Shown here: positions 27,770 through 37,277 of the stretch, piece by piece
How the letters are laid out: each line of letters opens with the position of its first letter
Position numbering within the stretch: the stretch's first letter is position 1
Translations under genes and position numbers: made by a program
The notes under the pieces: generated by a model
What the model saw: the letters and a program-made list of their open reading frames with translations, nothing else
What the model was told of the DNA's origin: nothing
Database searches by the model: none
Assembly: GCF_010907035.1 (NCBI RefSeq)
Contig: NZ_QUMK01000017.1
Coordinates: 17,090 to 81,089 of the forward strand
Direction of reading: 5' to 3'
DNA length: 64,000 nucleotides
Origin: Rhodopseudomonas sp. BR0M22
Lineage (GTDB): Bacteria; Pseudomonadota; Alphaproteobacteria; Rhizobiales; Xanthobacteraceae

Positions 27770-27794
27770 GCGGCGGAGTGAGCAACTCCGCCGC
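27770..27794 (+). terminator. Hairpin after katE
   Basis: Perfect 10-bp stem GCGGCGGAGT / ACTCCGCCGC with loop GAGCA, 67 bases after the katE stop. There is no T tract, so it may be a Rho-independent-like 3' end stabiliser rather than a classical terminator. Confidence 0.5.
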
Positions 27795-27862
27795 CGCATT
27801 CCATTTGCCGGAATACAACAAATACTCGCCGTCGCGACGCGGTTGTTCTACACAACCAGACC

Positions 27863-28957
27863 ATGACAGAGCTTCGAACACCGGCTGCGTCCCGGACGAT
27901 TGCTGCGGTCGCCGAACGCATCGCGCGTTGGCGGGCGCTGACCGCTGATCGATCCGGCGATCCGTTCGCGCCGATGGCGCAGGCCGGGCTGTTAGAGATC
28001 GGCCTTCCCGGTGACGACGTGGCGCTCGACAGCTACGGGGCTATCGCGCAGGCCGAGCAGGCGATCGCCGCAGCGACCGGCGAACTTGGTCTCGCCACGG
28101 CGTTCGCCGGCCGGCAACTGATCGCGCGGTTCTTCATCGGTGGCTTCGCGGATGCTGCGCAGCGCGGCGAGCTGTTGCCGCGGATCGCTGCGGGTCGTGG
28201 CTGGGCCGCGGTGGCGATCTCCGAGCCCGGCGCCGGTGCGCACCCGAAACATCTGCAAACGACTGCCGAGCTGCAGGGTGACGCCTACGTCATCAACGGC
28301 CGCAAGGCGTGGATCACCAACGGGCCGGTCGCCGATCTGTTTCTGGTGCTGGCGATCACCGATATCGATCAGGGGCGCAAGCGCTATGGCTTGTTCCAAG
28401 TGCCACGCGACACCGCGGGGCTGACGCTGACCCCGATGCCGTCGCTTGACGTGCTGAAGCCGGCGTCGCATTGCGAACTGAGCTTTGTGAACTGCACCGT
28501 GCCGGCCTCGGCGCGGATCGGCACGCTGCCCGACGCTTATCCGGCGATGGCGCTGCCGTTCCGAGACATTGAGGACACGGTCGCGACCGCCACCACTGTC
28601 GGCTTTCTCGACTGGCTGCTGCACACCGTCGCGGCGCGGGTCGAGCGCAGCGAGGATCACGCGCTCACGCTCGGTCGCCTCGCCGGGCTGTTGTCGCTGG
28701 CGCAGGCGGCAAGCGCAGCCGCGGTGCGGGCGCTCGACAGCGGCGAGCCGCCGAATGGCGCGCGCGTGATCGGCGTTCGCAGCCTGGCGCGCAATCTCGT
28801 CGATGAGGTGCGTGCGCTGCTGCCCCCGGACCGCATCGACGACCAACTCACCCGATCGCTGGCGGCGTTCGACGTGCTGGCCAGTGTCGCGCGCGAGCCG
28901 CGCAAGCAGCGGCAGATCGCCCTCGGCCAATCTCTCTGGAGCAATCAAAAGCAATGA
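27863..28957 (+). CDS. Divergent acyl-CoA dehydrogenase homologue
   Basis: 364 residues. The N-terminal and middle domains carry the family motifs, including VAISEPGAGAHPKHLQTTA (FAD/substrate loop) and NGRKAWITNGPVADLFLVLA. The C-terminal helical domain is degenerate: the usual QVHGGYGY block and the catalytic glutamate that follows are not seen. Instead the protein ends VDEVRALLPPDRIDDQLTRS... and stops. It may therefore not be a canonical dehydrogenase. It overlaps the MoxR gene by 4 bases (28954-28957), tying it to the AAA/VWA pair. No ribosome site is obvious before the ATG. Confidence 0.78.
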   Translation: MTELRTPAASRTIAAVAERIARWRALTADRSGDPFAPMAQAGLLEIGLPGDDVALDSYGAIAQAEQAIAAATGELGLATAFAGRQLIARFFIGGFADAAQRGELLPRIAAGRGWAAVAISEPGAGAHPKHLQTTAELQGDAYVINGRKAWITNGPVADLFLVLAITDIDQGRKRYGLFQVPRDTAGLTLTPMPSLDVLKPASHCELSFVNCTVPASARIGTLPDAYPAMALPFRDIEDTVATATTVGFLDWLLHTVAARVERSEDHALTLGRLAGLLSLAQAASAAAVRALDSGEPPNGARVIGVRSLARNLVDEVRALLPPDRIDDQLTRSLAAFDVLASVAREPRKQRQIALGQSLWSNQKQ

Positions 28958-29901
28958 CTGCGAATCTGCCGATGCAATCCATCGAAGCCGTGACTGCTGG
29001 GCTGGCGTCGGTCGGCTACATCGCCAGCCGCCAGATCGCTACCGCCGTGTATCTGGCCGAAAAGATCGAGAAGCCGATCCTGGTCGAAGGGCCTGCCGGT
29101 GTCGGCAAGACCGAACTGGCCAAAGCGCTGGCGAGCTGGCGCGGCCTGCAGATGATCCGGATGCAGTGCTACGAGGGGCTGGACGAAGCCAAGGCGCTGT
29201 ACGAGTGGAAATACGCCAAGCAACTGCTCTACACCCAGATCCTCAAGGACAAGCTCGGCGAGGTGCTCGGCGGCGCGCAGACCCTGTCGGATGCGCTCGG
29301 CCGGCTGCACGACTTCGGCGACGTGTTCTTCTCCAAGGAATTCGTCGAGCCGCGACCGCTCTTGAAGGCGCTGGAGCAGCCGGAGGGCTGCGTGCTGCTG
29401 GTCGACGAAATCGACAAGTCGGACGCCGAGTTCGAGTCGCTGCTGCTGGAAATCCTGTCGGACTACCAGGTGACGATTCCCGAGCTCGGCACCATCAGCG
29501 CCACGGTGAAGCCGCTGGTGCTGCTGACCTCGAACGGCGAACGCGATCTGTCGGACGCGCTGAAGCGGCGCTGCCTGCATCTGCACATCGGCTTCCCCGA
29601 ACAGCGGCTGGAAGAGCGCATCGTCGAAAGCCGCGTGCCCGGCGCCGGCGAAACGCTGCGCCGCCAGATGGTCGGCTTCATCAACCAGATTCGCGCGCTC
29701 GATCTGAAGAAGCTGCCGTCGGTCAGCGAAACGATCGACTGGGCGCGGGTGCTGGTGCTGCTGCAGGCGAGCGAGCTCGACCACCAGACCGTGAAGGACA
29801 CCCTCAACGTGCTGTTGAAGTACGAAGCCGACATTGAAACCGCGCTGCCGCAGGTCTCCGGCTTCGTCGCCAAGGCCGGGCGCGAGGGCGTGTTCGGCTG
29901 A
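28954..29901 (+). CDS. MoxR-family AAA+ ATPase (CoxD-like)
   Basis: 315 residues. Walker A GPAGVGKT at 46-53, Walker B LLVDEIDK near residue 150, sensor and arginine-finger region LKRRCLHLHIGFPEQR. MoxR ATPases act as chaperones, with VWA proteins, in metal-cofactor insertion or enzyme activation; CoxD with CoxE in CO dehydrogenase maturation is the closest known case. It is coupled on both sides: 4-base overlap with the ACAD-like gene and 1-base overlap with the VWA gene. Client is unknown. Confidence 0.9.
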   Translation: MTANLPMQSIEAVTAGLASVGYIASRQIATAVYLAEKIEKPILVEGPAGVGKTELAKALASWRGLQMIRMQCYEGLDEAKALYEWKYAKQLLYTQILKDKLGEVLGGAQTLSDALGRLHDFGDVFFSKEFVEPRPLLKALEQPEGCVLLVDEIDKSDAEFESLLLEILSDYQVTIPELGTISATVKPLVLLTSNGERDLSDALKRRCLHLHIGFPEQRLEERIVESRVPGAGETLRRQMVGFINQIRALDLKKLPSVSETIDWARVLVLLQASELDHQTVKDTLNVLLKYEADIETALPQVSGFVAKAGREGVFG

Positions 29902-31292
29902 TGCGCGAGGAGCTGCACCGCTTTTTCCGGGCGGCGCGCGGCGCCGGCGTGCGGGTGTCGCCGGCCGAGAGTATCGACGCGATGCGGGCGGTGTCCGAGG
30001 TCGGCTTCGCCGATCGCGGCCTGCTGCGTGACACGCTGCTGGTGACCCTGGCCAAAACGCAGGACGAAAAGCAGGCGCTGGCGCAGTGCTTCGACCTGTT
30101 CTTCAGCCGGCCCGAGCCGAAGACCAACACGGATGCGGCCGACGACGCCGATCAGCAGGCAGACAACGCGACATCACCCTCGCAGCCGAGCGGCAACAGC
30201 GCGCCGGGGCAGGGCGGCGGCGAGGGCTCGGCGCCGCCGGAACTCGGCGAGCTGGCGCAGATGCTGCTCGCGCAGGACCGCAGCGCGGTTGCGGCCGCGC
30301 TTGCCGGTGCGGCCAACGAAGCGTCGCTGGCCAACATCCGGTTCTTCACCCAGCGCGGCCTGTTTCAGAGCCGGATGATGGAAGCGCTCGGCGCCGGCCG
30401 GTTGCGCGACGATCTCGATCGGCTCAAGGCCGACGATCCGGCGCAAGCCGAACGGCTCGCTGCCGCGCTCGACGGCCTGCGCGACAGCGTGCGCGAAATG
30501 GTGGCGCAGGCGCTGCTGCTGTACGGCCGCGAGGAAGCCGAGAATCTGCGCCAAGAGGTGCTGCGCAACGCGCCGATGATGCGGCTGGAGCGGCGCCAGG
30601 TCGAGCAGATGAAGGAGCTGATCCGCGCCATCGCGCGGCGGCTGCGCGAGCGCTACAGCAAGCCGCGCAAGCGGCAGCGCCGCGGCCATCTCGATGTCCG
30701 CCGCACGATCCGGCGCAACGCCGCCTGGGGCAACATCCCGTTCCTCACCGCCTGGAAGCGGCGGCATCGCGACAAGCCGCAGATCGTGGCGCTGTGCGAC
30801 GTGTCCGGCTCGGTGGCGCAGGTGTCGGACTTCTTCCTGCTGCTGATCCACAGCCTGCACGAAGTGGTCGACGACGTCCGCTCGTTCGCGTTCTCCGGCC
30901 ACCTGATCGAGGTCAGCGATATCCTCGACAAGCAGGAGCCGGAAGCGGCGATGCGCGAGATCATGTCGAAGGTCGGGTTCGGCTCGTCCGATTACGGTTC
31001 GTCGCTGGCGGATTTCGAAAAGCGCTGGCTGCGCGCGGTGACGCCGAAGACCACGGTGATCGTGCTCGGCGACGCCCGTAGCAACAATCTCGATCCGCGC
31101 ACCGATATCCTTCGCACCATCTCGGAGCGTGCCAAGCGCGTGGTCTGGCTCAATCCCGAAGGTCGGATGGGCTGGGGCTGGGGCGATTCGGAAATGTTCC
31201 GCTACGCGCCGTTCTGCAACGTGGTCCGGCAGTGCGCCACCGCCAAGCAGCTCGAACGCGCGGTCTCGGATATCGTCGCGGCCTATCAGTAG
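29901..31292 (+). CDS. VWA-domain protein of the CoxE family
   Basis: 463 residues. The N-terminal half is helical, then an acidic, Gln/Ser/Gly-rich low-complexity linker (about residues 73-112). A basic segment (RYSKPRKRQRRGHLD) precedes the C-terminal VWA domain with intact MIDAS sequence CDVSGSV and SKVGFGSSDYGSSL. CoxE-type proteins pair with MoxR/CoxD ATPases. The ATG overlaps the ATPase stop by one base. It is followed, after a 172-base gap with a small hairpin at 31309-31329, by an acyl-CoA ligase gene. Confidence 0.9.
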   Translation: MREELHRFFRAARGAGVRVSPAESIDAMRAVSEVGFADRGLLRDTLLVTLAKTQDEKQALAQCFDLFFSRPEPKTNTDAADDADQQADNATSPSQPSGNSAPGQGGGEGSAPPELGELAQMLLAQDRSAVAAALAGAANEASLANIRFFTQRGLFQSRMMEALGAGRLRDDLDRLKADDPAQAERLAAALDGLRDSVREMVAQALLLYGREEAENLRQEVLRNAPMMRLERRQVEQMKELIRAIARRLRERYSKPRKRQRRGHLDVRRTIRRNAAWGNIPFLTAWKRRHRDKPQIVALCDVSGSVAQVSDFFLLLIHSLHEVVDDVRSFAFSGHLIEVSDILDKQEPEAAMREIMSKVGFGSSDYGSSLADFEKRWLRAVTPKTTVIVLGDARSNNLDPRTDILRTISERAKRVVWLNPEGRMGWGWGDSEMFRYAPFCNVVRQCATAKQLERAVSDIVAAYQ

Positions 31293-31464
31293 CCGCTGGA
31301 CGGCGCCGGCCTGTCTTGCGCCGACAGGCTGCATGGCCGGCTCAATTTCGCGATAGTTAGTTGCGCCGCACAAGATGCGGCGATTGACTTCGCGCTGGTC
31401 CACGATTTCACTTCCCTCGTCGAGACGGCCAACAAGAGCCGCCGGCTTCCCGAGGGAGAAACCC

Positions 31465-32991
31465 ATGAGCTTCGCTTACTTCGACTGGATCGCCCATCAC
31501 GCCGAGGTCCGCCCCGAGCAAATCGCGGTGATCGATCTCGCCAGCAGCCGCAAGATCAGCTACCGCACGATGGACGAGCGGATCGACCGGCTGGCGACGC
31601 ATCTGTCGACCCTCGGCGTCGGCCGCGGCGACCGCGTCGCGGTGTTGGCGCTCAATGCGGCCGAGACGCTGGAGGTGCAGTTCGCATGCTTCCGCCTCGG
31701 CGCGATCTTCGTGCCGCTCAACGTCCGCCTCACGGTGCACGAACTGTCCTACATCGTCGGCGATGCCGCCCCGCGGGTGCTGGCGCATGACGACGAACTA
31801 GCGCCGATGGCGACCGAGTTGAAGGCGGCCTGCAGCGTGCCGCATCTCTTGGCGTTCGGCCCGGCCTATGAGGCCGCGCTGGCGGCGTCGCCGCGGCTCG
31901 GCGCCGCCGAGCCGGTGACGCTCGATGACGTCTCGACCATCATGTACACCTCCGGCACCACCGGAAAGCCGAAGGGCGCCATGATCACCCATGGCATGAC
32001 CTTCATCAACGCGGTCAATCTCGGCATCCCGATCTTCGTGTCGCAGCGAACCGTATTTCTCTGCGTGCTGCCGCTGTTCCACACCGGCGGGCTGAACTGC
32101 TATACCAATCCGGTTCTGCATGCCGGCGGCACCACGCTGTTGATGCGAACCTTCGATCCCGGCGCGGCGCTGTCGATCATCGGAGATCCGGCGGTCGGTT
32201 TGACGCATTTCTTCGGCGTGCCGTCGATCTATCAGTTCATGTGTCAGCATCCGGCGTTCGCCACCACCGATCTGTCGCGGCTGCAGATCGCCGGTGTCGG
32301 CGGGGCGCCGATGCCGGTGCCGCTTCTGAAGATCTGGCAGGAGCGCGGGTGTGCGTTGGTGCAAGGCTACGGCATGACCGAGACCAGCCCGGCGGTGCTG
32401 ATGCTCGACGCCGATGATGCAGCCCGCAAGGCCGGCTCTGCCGGCAAGCCGGTGCTGCATGGCGACCTCAAGATCGTCGGTCCCGACGGCGAGCCGGTGA
32501 AGCCCGGCGAGATGGGCGAACTCTGGGTGAAGGGGCCGAACATCACGCCCGGCTACTGGAATCGTCCGGACGCCAATCGCACCTCGTTCACCGACGGCTG
32601 GCTGCACACCGGCGACGCGGCGCGGGTCGACGACGAGGGCTTCTACTACATCGTCGACCGCACCAAGGACATGTACATCTCGGGCGGCGAGAACGTCTAT
32701 CCGGCCGAGGTCGAGGACGTGCTGTATCAATTGCCGGAGATCGCCGAGGCCGCGGTGATCGGTGCGCCCGATCCGCAATGGGGCGAGACCGGAGTGGCCG
32801 TCGTGGCGCTGAAGCCCGGCTTCGAACTGAGCGAGGCCAAGCTGCTGGCACATTGCCGCGAGCGCCTGGCGCGGTTCAAATGTCCGCAGCGCGTCACGTT
32901 TGTTGATGCGTTGCCGCGCAACGCCACCGGCAAGGTGCACAAGCCGACGCTGCGCGAACGCATCCTGGTGCGCGAGACGGCCGATGCCTGA
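31465..32991 (+). CDS. AMP-forming acyl-CoA ligase
   Basis: 508 residues of the ANL superfamily. The P-loop motif YTSGTTGKPKGAMITH, the GYGMTETSP motif, the hinge region GWLHTGDAARVDDEGFYYIVDR and the C-terminal lysine motif RNATGKVHK are all present. It activates a carboxylic acid to an acyl-CoA via the adenylate; chain length is not readable. GAGGGAG ends 7 bases before the ATG at 31465 and settles that start. Being downstream of an acyl-CoA dehydrogenase homologue suggests a shared pathway. Confidence 0.93.
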   Translation: MSFAYFDWIAHHAEVRPEQIAVIDLASSRKISYRTMDERIDRLATHLSTLGVGRGDRVAVLALNAAETLEVQFACFRLGAIFVPLNVRLTVHELSYIVGDAAPRVLAHDDELAPMATELKAACSVPHLLAFGPAYEAALAASPRLGAAEPVTLDDVSTIMYTSGTTGKPKGAMITHGMTFINAVNLGIPIFVSQRTVFLCVLPLFHTGGLNCYTNPVLHAGGTTLLMRTFDPGAALSIIGDPAVGLTHFFGVPSIYQFMCQHPAFATTDLSRLQIAGVGGAPMPVPLLKIWQERGCALVQGYGMTETSPAVLMLDADDAARKAGSAGKPVLHGDLKIVGPDGEPVKPGEMGELWVKGPNITPGYWNRPDANRTSFTDGWLHTGDAARVDDEGFYYIVDRTKDMYISGGENVYPAEVEDVLYQLPEIAEAAVIGAPDPQWGETGVAVVALKPGFELSEAKLLAHCRERLARFKCPQRVTFVDALPRNATGKVHKPTLRERILVRETADA

Positions 32992-33000
32992 CCCAGATCC

Positions 33001-33813
33001 TCAGCGGATGCCGGCGCGCAGGAAACTCTGAATGAAGGCGCGTTGGAACAGCAGGAAAGCGAGCATCAGCGGCGCCGAGGTCATCAGCGCGGCGGCGCAG
33101 ATCACCGACCAGTCGATGCCTTGATCGACCGAGGCGAAGACCTGCAGGCCGACGGTCAGCGGACGGGTCTCGGTCGAATTGGTGACGATCAGCGGCCACA
33201 GGAAGTTGTTCCAATGGTAACTGATCGACACCAGGCCGTAGGCGACGTAGACCGGCCGTGCCAGCGGCAGATAGACCCGCCAGATCGTCTGCAGCGTGCT
33301 GGCGCCTTCCAGCCGGGCCGCGTCGTCGAGCTCCTTCGGGATCGACTTGAAGGTCTGGCGCAGCAGGAAGATGCCGAAAGCGGACGCCACATAGGGTAGC
33401 CCGACGCCGGTCAGCGTATCGATCAGGCCGAGCTTCTGCAGCGTGCGGTAGTTCTCCATGATCAGCACGTCGGGCGTGACCATCAGTTGCACGAGAATCA
33501 GCGCGAACAGGATTTCGCCGCCGAACAGCTTGCCGCGCGCCAGCGCGAACGCCGCCAATGTGCAGATCACAAACTGTCCGATCATGATGCCGATCACGAG
33601 CATCACGGTATTGAGGAAATATCGGGCGAACGGCGCCGCTTCCCAGGCCCGGATGAAGTTCCCGGTCGTGACAGGCGCGCTGATATCGAAATGCGTCGCG
33701 AAGGCCGAGGGATGAAACGCCGCCCACAGCGCGTAGAGCAGCGGCAGCGCCCATACCAGGCCGAACACCCAGGCGCCGAGGGTGGAGAGCAGTCGGAACA
33801 GGCGATCGGACAC
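33001..33813 (-). CDS. ugpE: ABC sugar/glycerol-phosphate permease (UgpE/MalG-like)
   Basis: 270 residues, six membrane segments. The EAA loop reads PKELDDAARLEGASTLQTIWRVYLPLARP, typical of the CUT1 carbohydrate group. It is the last gene of the minus-strand operon (ATPase, binding protein, permease A, permease E). It converges on the ligase gene, with 9 bases between the stops. The Ugp name is by resemblance; the substrate could be another polyol or sugar. Confidence 0.82.
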   Translation of the reverse strand: MSDRLFRLLSTLGAWVFGLVWALPLLYALWAAFHPSAFATHFDISAPVTTGNFIRAWEAAPFARYFLNTVMLVIGIMIGQFVICTLAAFALARGKLFGGEILFALILVQLMVTPDVLIMENYRTLQKLGLIDTLTGVGLPYVASAFGIFLLRQTFKSIPKELDDAARLEGASTLQTIWRVYLPLARPVYVAYGLVSISYHWNNFLWPLIVTNSTETRPLTVGLQVFASVDQGIDWSVICAAALMTSAPLMLAFLLFQRAFIQSFLRAGIR

Positions 33814-33820
33814 GGCGACC

Positions 33821-34720
33821 TCAGCGATAATGAACGTTGCGGCCGAGCAGTGCGAATTGCAGCATCGACACCAGGCCGAGCAGCGCCAGCAGCAGTGCCG
33901 ACAGCGCCGCCGCGTAACCGGTGTCCCAGAAGCTGAACCCGACCTGATAGATGTAGAACAGCAGCAGCGTCGTGGCGTTGTTCGGGCCGCCTCCGGTCAT
34001 CGCGATCACCTGATCGACCACCCGGAACGCGTTGATCAGCGCATTGACGGCGACGAACAGGGTGGTCGGCATCACCAGCGGCCAGGTGATGCGGCGGAAG
34101 ATCGTCCAGCGCCCGGCGTTCTCCATCCGGGCGGCTTCGTACAGCGTCGGTGACACCTGTTGCAGCGCCGCCAGATAGAAGATCATGAAGAAGCCAGCCT
34201 CCTTCCACACCGTCACCGCCATCAACGCCGGCAGCGCGGTGGACGGATCGCCGAGCCAATTGACGCTGCCGCCGCCGAACGCGCGGGTGATCTGGTTGAG
34301 CAGGCCGTAGTCCGGCGTATAGAAGAAGATCCAGATGTTGGCTGCGGCGACCATCGGCAGGATGGTCGGGGTGAAGAACGCCAGCCGCAGCGCTGAGCGG
34401 CCTTTGATGCGGCCGGCGACCCACAGCGCCATGGCCAGCGCCAGCCCGATCGACAGCGGCACCGTGATCAGGGCGTAGAGCAGATTGTTCTTCAGCGCCG
34501 TCCACGCGATCGGGTCGGTCCACATCGTCTGATATTGCGCCCATCCGACGAACGCCGCCGGCCGCTTGCCGTGCGGCGTGGCGTAGAAGCTGTCGAAGAT
34601 GGTGGCGATGCCGGGAATATGCGTGAACGCCGCCAGCAGCACGATCGCCGGCAGCGCCAGAAGCCAACCCTGGATGTGGACGTTGATGGTGCGTGCTTGG
34701 CGGGGCGGGTGTGGCGACAT
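33821..34720 (-). CDS. ugpA: ABC sugar/glycerol-phosphate permease (UgpA/MalF-like)
   Basis: 299 residues, six membrane segments, with the coupling loop PTLYEAARMENAGRWTIFRRITWPL. It pairs with the next permease gene 7 bases downstream. The start is about 100 bases after the binding-protein stop; that gap contains a perfect 12-bp inverted repeat that may lower downstream expression. Confidence 0.83.
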   Translation of the reverse strand: MSPHPPRQARTINVHIQGWLLALPAIVLLAAFTHIPGIATIFDSFYATPHGKRPAAFVGWAQYQTMWTDPIAWTALKNNLLYALITVPLSIGLALAMALWVAGRIKGRSALRLAFFTPTILPMVAAANIWIFFYTPDYGLLNQITRAFGGGSVNWLGDPSTALPALMAVTVWKEAGFFMIFYLAALQQVSPTLYEAARMENAGRWTIFRRITWPLVMPTTLFVAVNALINAFRVVDQVIAMTGGGPNNATTLLLFYIYQVGFSFWDTGYAAALSALLLALLGLVSMLQFALLGRNVHYR

Positions 34721-34737
34721 GTCTCGATCAGTCGATC

Positions 34738-34766
34738 GTCATGCCCGCGACAGGCGCGGGCATGAC
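34738..34766 (-). repeat. Perfect inverted repeat between ugpB and ugpA
   Basis: Arms GTCATGCCCGCG and CGCGGGCATGAC (12 bp, no mismatch) with a 5-base loop. It sits in the 104-base gap inside the transporter operon, the usual place for an RNA stem that protects the abundant binding-protein message. It could also be a dispersed palindromic repeat. Confidence 0.65.
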
Positions 34767-34824
34767 GGGTGCGGGTGTTGCTGCGGCGGCCGAAGACAAG
34801 GCTCCGGCAGCCGCGGGTGATCGA

Positions 34825-36117
34825 TTAGTGCTGATAGGCCGACAAGATCCGGGTCGCCTCGGCTTGCGCCTGATCCATCGCGTCCTTGGCCGGCTTGGCG
34901 CCGGTCAGGACGGCCTGCAATCCGTCGTTGAGCGCCTTGGTGACGCGCTGATTGTCGTGGGTCGACAGCTCCGCGACCGCGTCCTTGAGCTGGTCGCGGG
35001 CCACCGCTGCGGCCGGGAAATCGGCGACGTACTTCTTCATCGCCTCGGTCTCCCAGGCGTCGGGCCGGGTGGCGACATAGCCGGTGGCGATGCCCCAATC
35101 TGCCGCGCGTTCCGGAGTCGACAGGAAGCGCGCGAATTCCAGCGCCGCCGCCGTCTTGGCCTTGTCGCCGGTCTTGAAGATGTAGATGTTGCCGCCGCCG
35201 GTCGGCGAACCGCCACGGACCTTCTTCGGCAGCGCCGCCACGCCGAATGCGAATTTGGCGTTCTTGCGCACGTTGGTGAGGTTTCCGGTGGTGGTCCACA
35301 TCATCGCGGTCTTGCCTTCGAAGAAGTCCTTCGGCGTGGTCCCCCAATCGATGATGCCCTTCGGCATCACGTCGTATTTGCGGCTGAGATCGGCGAAGAA
35401 CTGCGCCGATTCGACGACCTTCGGATCGTTGTAGGCAACCTTGGTGCCTTCGGGATTGGCGAGGATGGCGCCGTTCTGCGTCGTCAGTGCCTGGAACAGC
35501 CAGTAAGGAAAGCCCGAGGATGGAATTTCGAGCCCCCACTGCGTCACCGTGCCGGAGTCGTCGCGCTTGGTCAGGGTCTTGCCCATCGCGACCATCTCGT
35601 CCCAGCTCCCAGGCGCCTTGTCTGGATCCAGCCCGGCTGCCTTGAAGGCATCCTTGTTCCAGTACTGCACGATGGTCGAGCGTTGGAACGGGATTCCCCA
35701 GGTGTGGCCGCCGGTCTGGCTGTTTTCCATGAAGGCCGGATAGAACGCCTTCAGCCACTCGTGGTCGGCTTCGGATTTGGCCAGCGTGTCGATCGGCTCG
35801 ATCAGGTCGTTGTCGATCAGCGTGAACATGTCGGTCGACAGCAGGATTGCGATGTCGGGGGCGTTGCCGGCCTTGGCGGCGGTGATCGCCTTGACCACCG
35901 AGTCCTGATAGCTGCCGGTGTAGACCGGCTTCACCGTGATGTCGGGGTGCGCCTTGGTGAATTCGGCTGCGTATCCGTCGATGATCTTGGTAATCGGTCC
36001 ACCCACCGCAACCGGGTAGTAGAACGTGACCTCTGTCGCGGACGCGGCCGAGACGCCGAATGCCGAGATCGCGAGCGACGCTGCGATGGTGAGCCGGGCG
36101 ATGGTGTTCATGCGCAA
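34825..36117 (-). CDS. ugpB: Periplasmic binding protein (UgpB-like, family 1)
   Basis: 430 residues with a signal peptide (RLTIAASLAISAFGVSAASATE). The sequence VTFYYPVAVGGP, VKPVYTGSYQDSV and AKAGNAPDIAILL resembles glycerol-3-phosphate or maltose-type binders. The start overlaps the end of the ATPase gene by 10 bases. The ligand is inferred only from resemblance. Confidence 0.84.
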   Translation of the reverse strand: MRMNTIARLTIAASLAISAFGVSAASATEVTFYYPVAVGGPITKIIDGYAAEFTKAHPDITVKPVYTGSYQDSVVKAITAAKAGNAPDIAILLSTDMFTLIDNDLIEPIDTLAKSEADHEWLKAFYPAFMENSQTGGHTWGIPFQRSTIVQYWNKDAFKAAGLDPDKAPGSWDEMVAMGKTLTKRDDSGTVTQWGLEIPSSGFPYWLFQALTTQNGAILANPEGTKVAYNDPKVVESAQFFADLSRKYDVMPKGIIDWGTTPKDFFEGKTAMMWTTTGNLTNVRKNAKFAFGVAALPKKVRGGSPTGGGNIYIFKTGDKAKTAAALEFARFLSTPERAADWGIATGYVATRPDAWETEAMKKYVADFPAAAVARDQLKDAVAELSTHDNQRVTKALNDGLQAVLTGAKPAKDAMDQAQAEATRILSAYQH

Positions 36118-37232
36118 TTACTCTCCTGATTGGTGGCGGTCCGGAGCTGAAGCGGCCGCGAAACGGTGCCGGTCTGAATCGAAAGGCGGCGCCCGCTCTC
36201 GGCGTCGAAGACGTGGCCGGCGGCTGCGTCCCAGCCGAGCCCGACACGGGCGCCGACTGGTGGCGCACCGTCGCCGCGGGTGCGGGCCTGCAATGAACGT
36301 CGGCCGATCGCGCAGGTCACCACCGCCTCGGCCCCGAGGTATTCGACCGAGGTGACAGTGGCGTGAAACCGGTTGGGGCCGTTGATGCCGTGGACGCTGA
36401 CATCCTCGGGGCGCAGGCCGAGCACACGTCCACGGCCCGGACCTTCGAACACCGCGTGGCCGTCGGCCTCGGCCACCACGGCGCCATGCGGGCCGTCGTC
36501 GAGATCCAGCAGGTTCATCGGTGTGGCGCCGATGAAGCCGGCGGTGAAAAGCGAAGCCGGTTGCTCGTAGAGCTGCGCGGGGGAGCCGTGCTGCTCGATC
36601 TGTCCGGACCGCATCAGAATCACCCGGTCGGCCATGCTCATCGCTTCCGACTGGTCGTGGGTGACGTAAATCATGGTGATGCCGAGCCGCTGCTGCAGCG
36701 CGCGGATCTCGCGGCGTAGTTCGAGCCGGAGCTGGGCATCGAGGTTGGACAGCGGCTCGTCCAACAGGCAGACCGGAGCTTCGGCGATCAGCGCGCGGCC
36801 GAGCGCGACGCGTTGCTGCTGTCCGCCGGACAGTTGCGACGGTTTACGCTTCAGCAGCGGCTCGAGGCCGAGCAGCGACACGATACGCTCGAGCCGTTGG
36901 GCGATGTCGCGCTTCGGCACGCCGCGCACCGACAGGCCGAAGGTGATGTTGTCGGCGACCGTCAGATGTGGAAACAGCGCGTAGGATTGAAACACCATTC
37001 CGACGCCGCGGGCCGCGCCCGTCAGCCCGCGCACGTCCCGGCCTTCGATCGCGACGACGCCAGCGTCGGGGTCTTCCAGGCCGGCAATCATCCGGAGCAA
37101 CGTGGACTTGCCGCAGCCGGACGGGCCGAGCAGCACCAGAAGATGGCCGCGCTCGACCGAGAACGAGACGTCATCGACCGCCCGCATCGTGCCGAACGAC
37201 TTGCTGACCGACCGAACGTCGACGCTGTGCAT
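36108..37232 (-). CDS. ugpC: ABC transporter ATPase with TOBE domain (UgpC/MalK-like)
   Basis: 374 residues from the ATG at 37232. Walker A GPSGCGKST, signature LSGGQQQRVALGRAL, Walker B VCLLDEPLSNLDA, then a C-terminal OB-type regulatory domain (LGLRPEDVSVHG). This is the first gene of the operon, an uncommon order (C-B-A-E). The frame is open a further 33 codons upstream, but that would lie across the promoter and palindrome region. Confidence 0.9.
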   Translation of the reverse strand: MHSVDVRSVSKSFGTMRAVDDVSFSVERGHLLVLLGPSGCGKSTLLRMIAGLEDPDAGVVAIEGRDVRGLTGAARGVGMVFQSYALFPHLTVADNITFGLSVRGVPKRDIAQRLERIVSLLGLEPLLKRKPSQLSGGQQQRVALGRALIAEAPVCLLDEPLSNLDAQLRLELRREIRALQQRLGITMIYVTHDQSEAMSMADRVILMRSGQIEQHGSPAQLYEQPASLFTAGFIGATPMNLLDLDDGPHGAVVAEADGHAVFEGPGRGRVLGLRPEDVSVHGINGPNRFHATVTSVEYLGAEAVVTCAIGRRSLQARTRGDGAPPVGARVGLGWDAAAGHVFDAESGRRLSIQTGTVSRPLQLRTATNQESNCA

Positions 37233-37277
37233 GATTGCGAACCGGTGCTGGAGGCGTGTCCGGTTCTGCCTAAGAAT

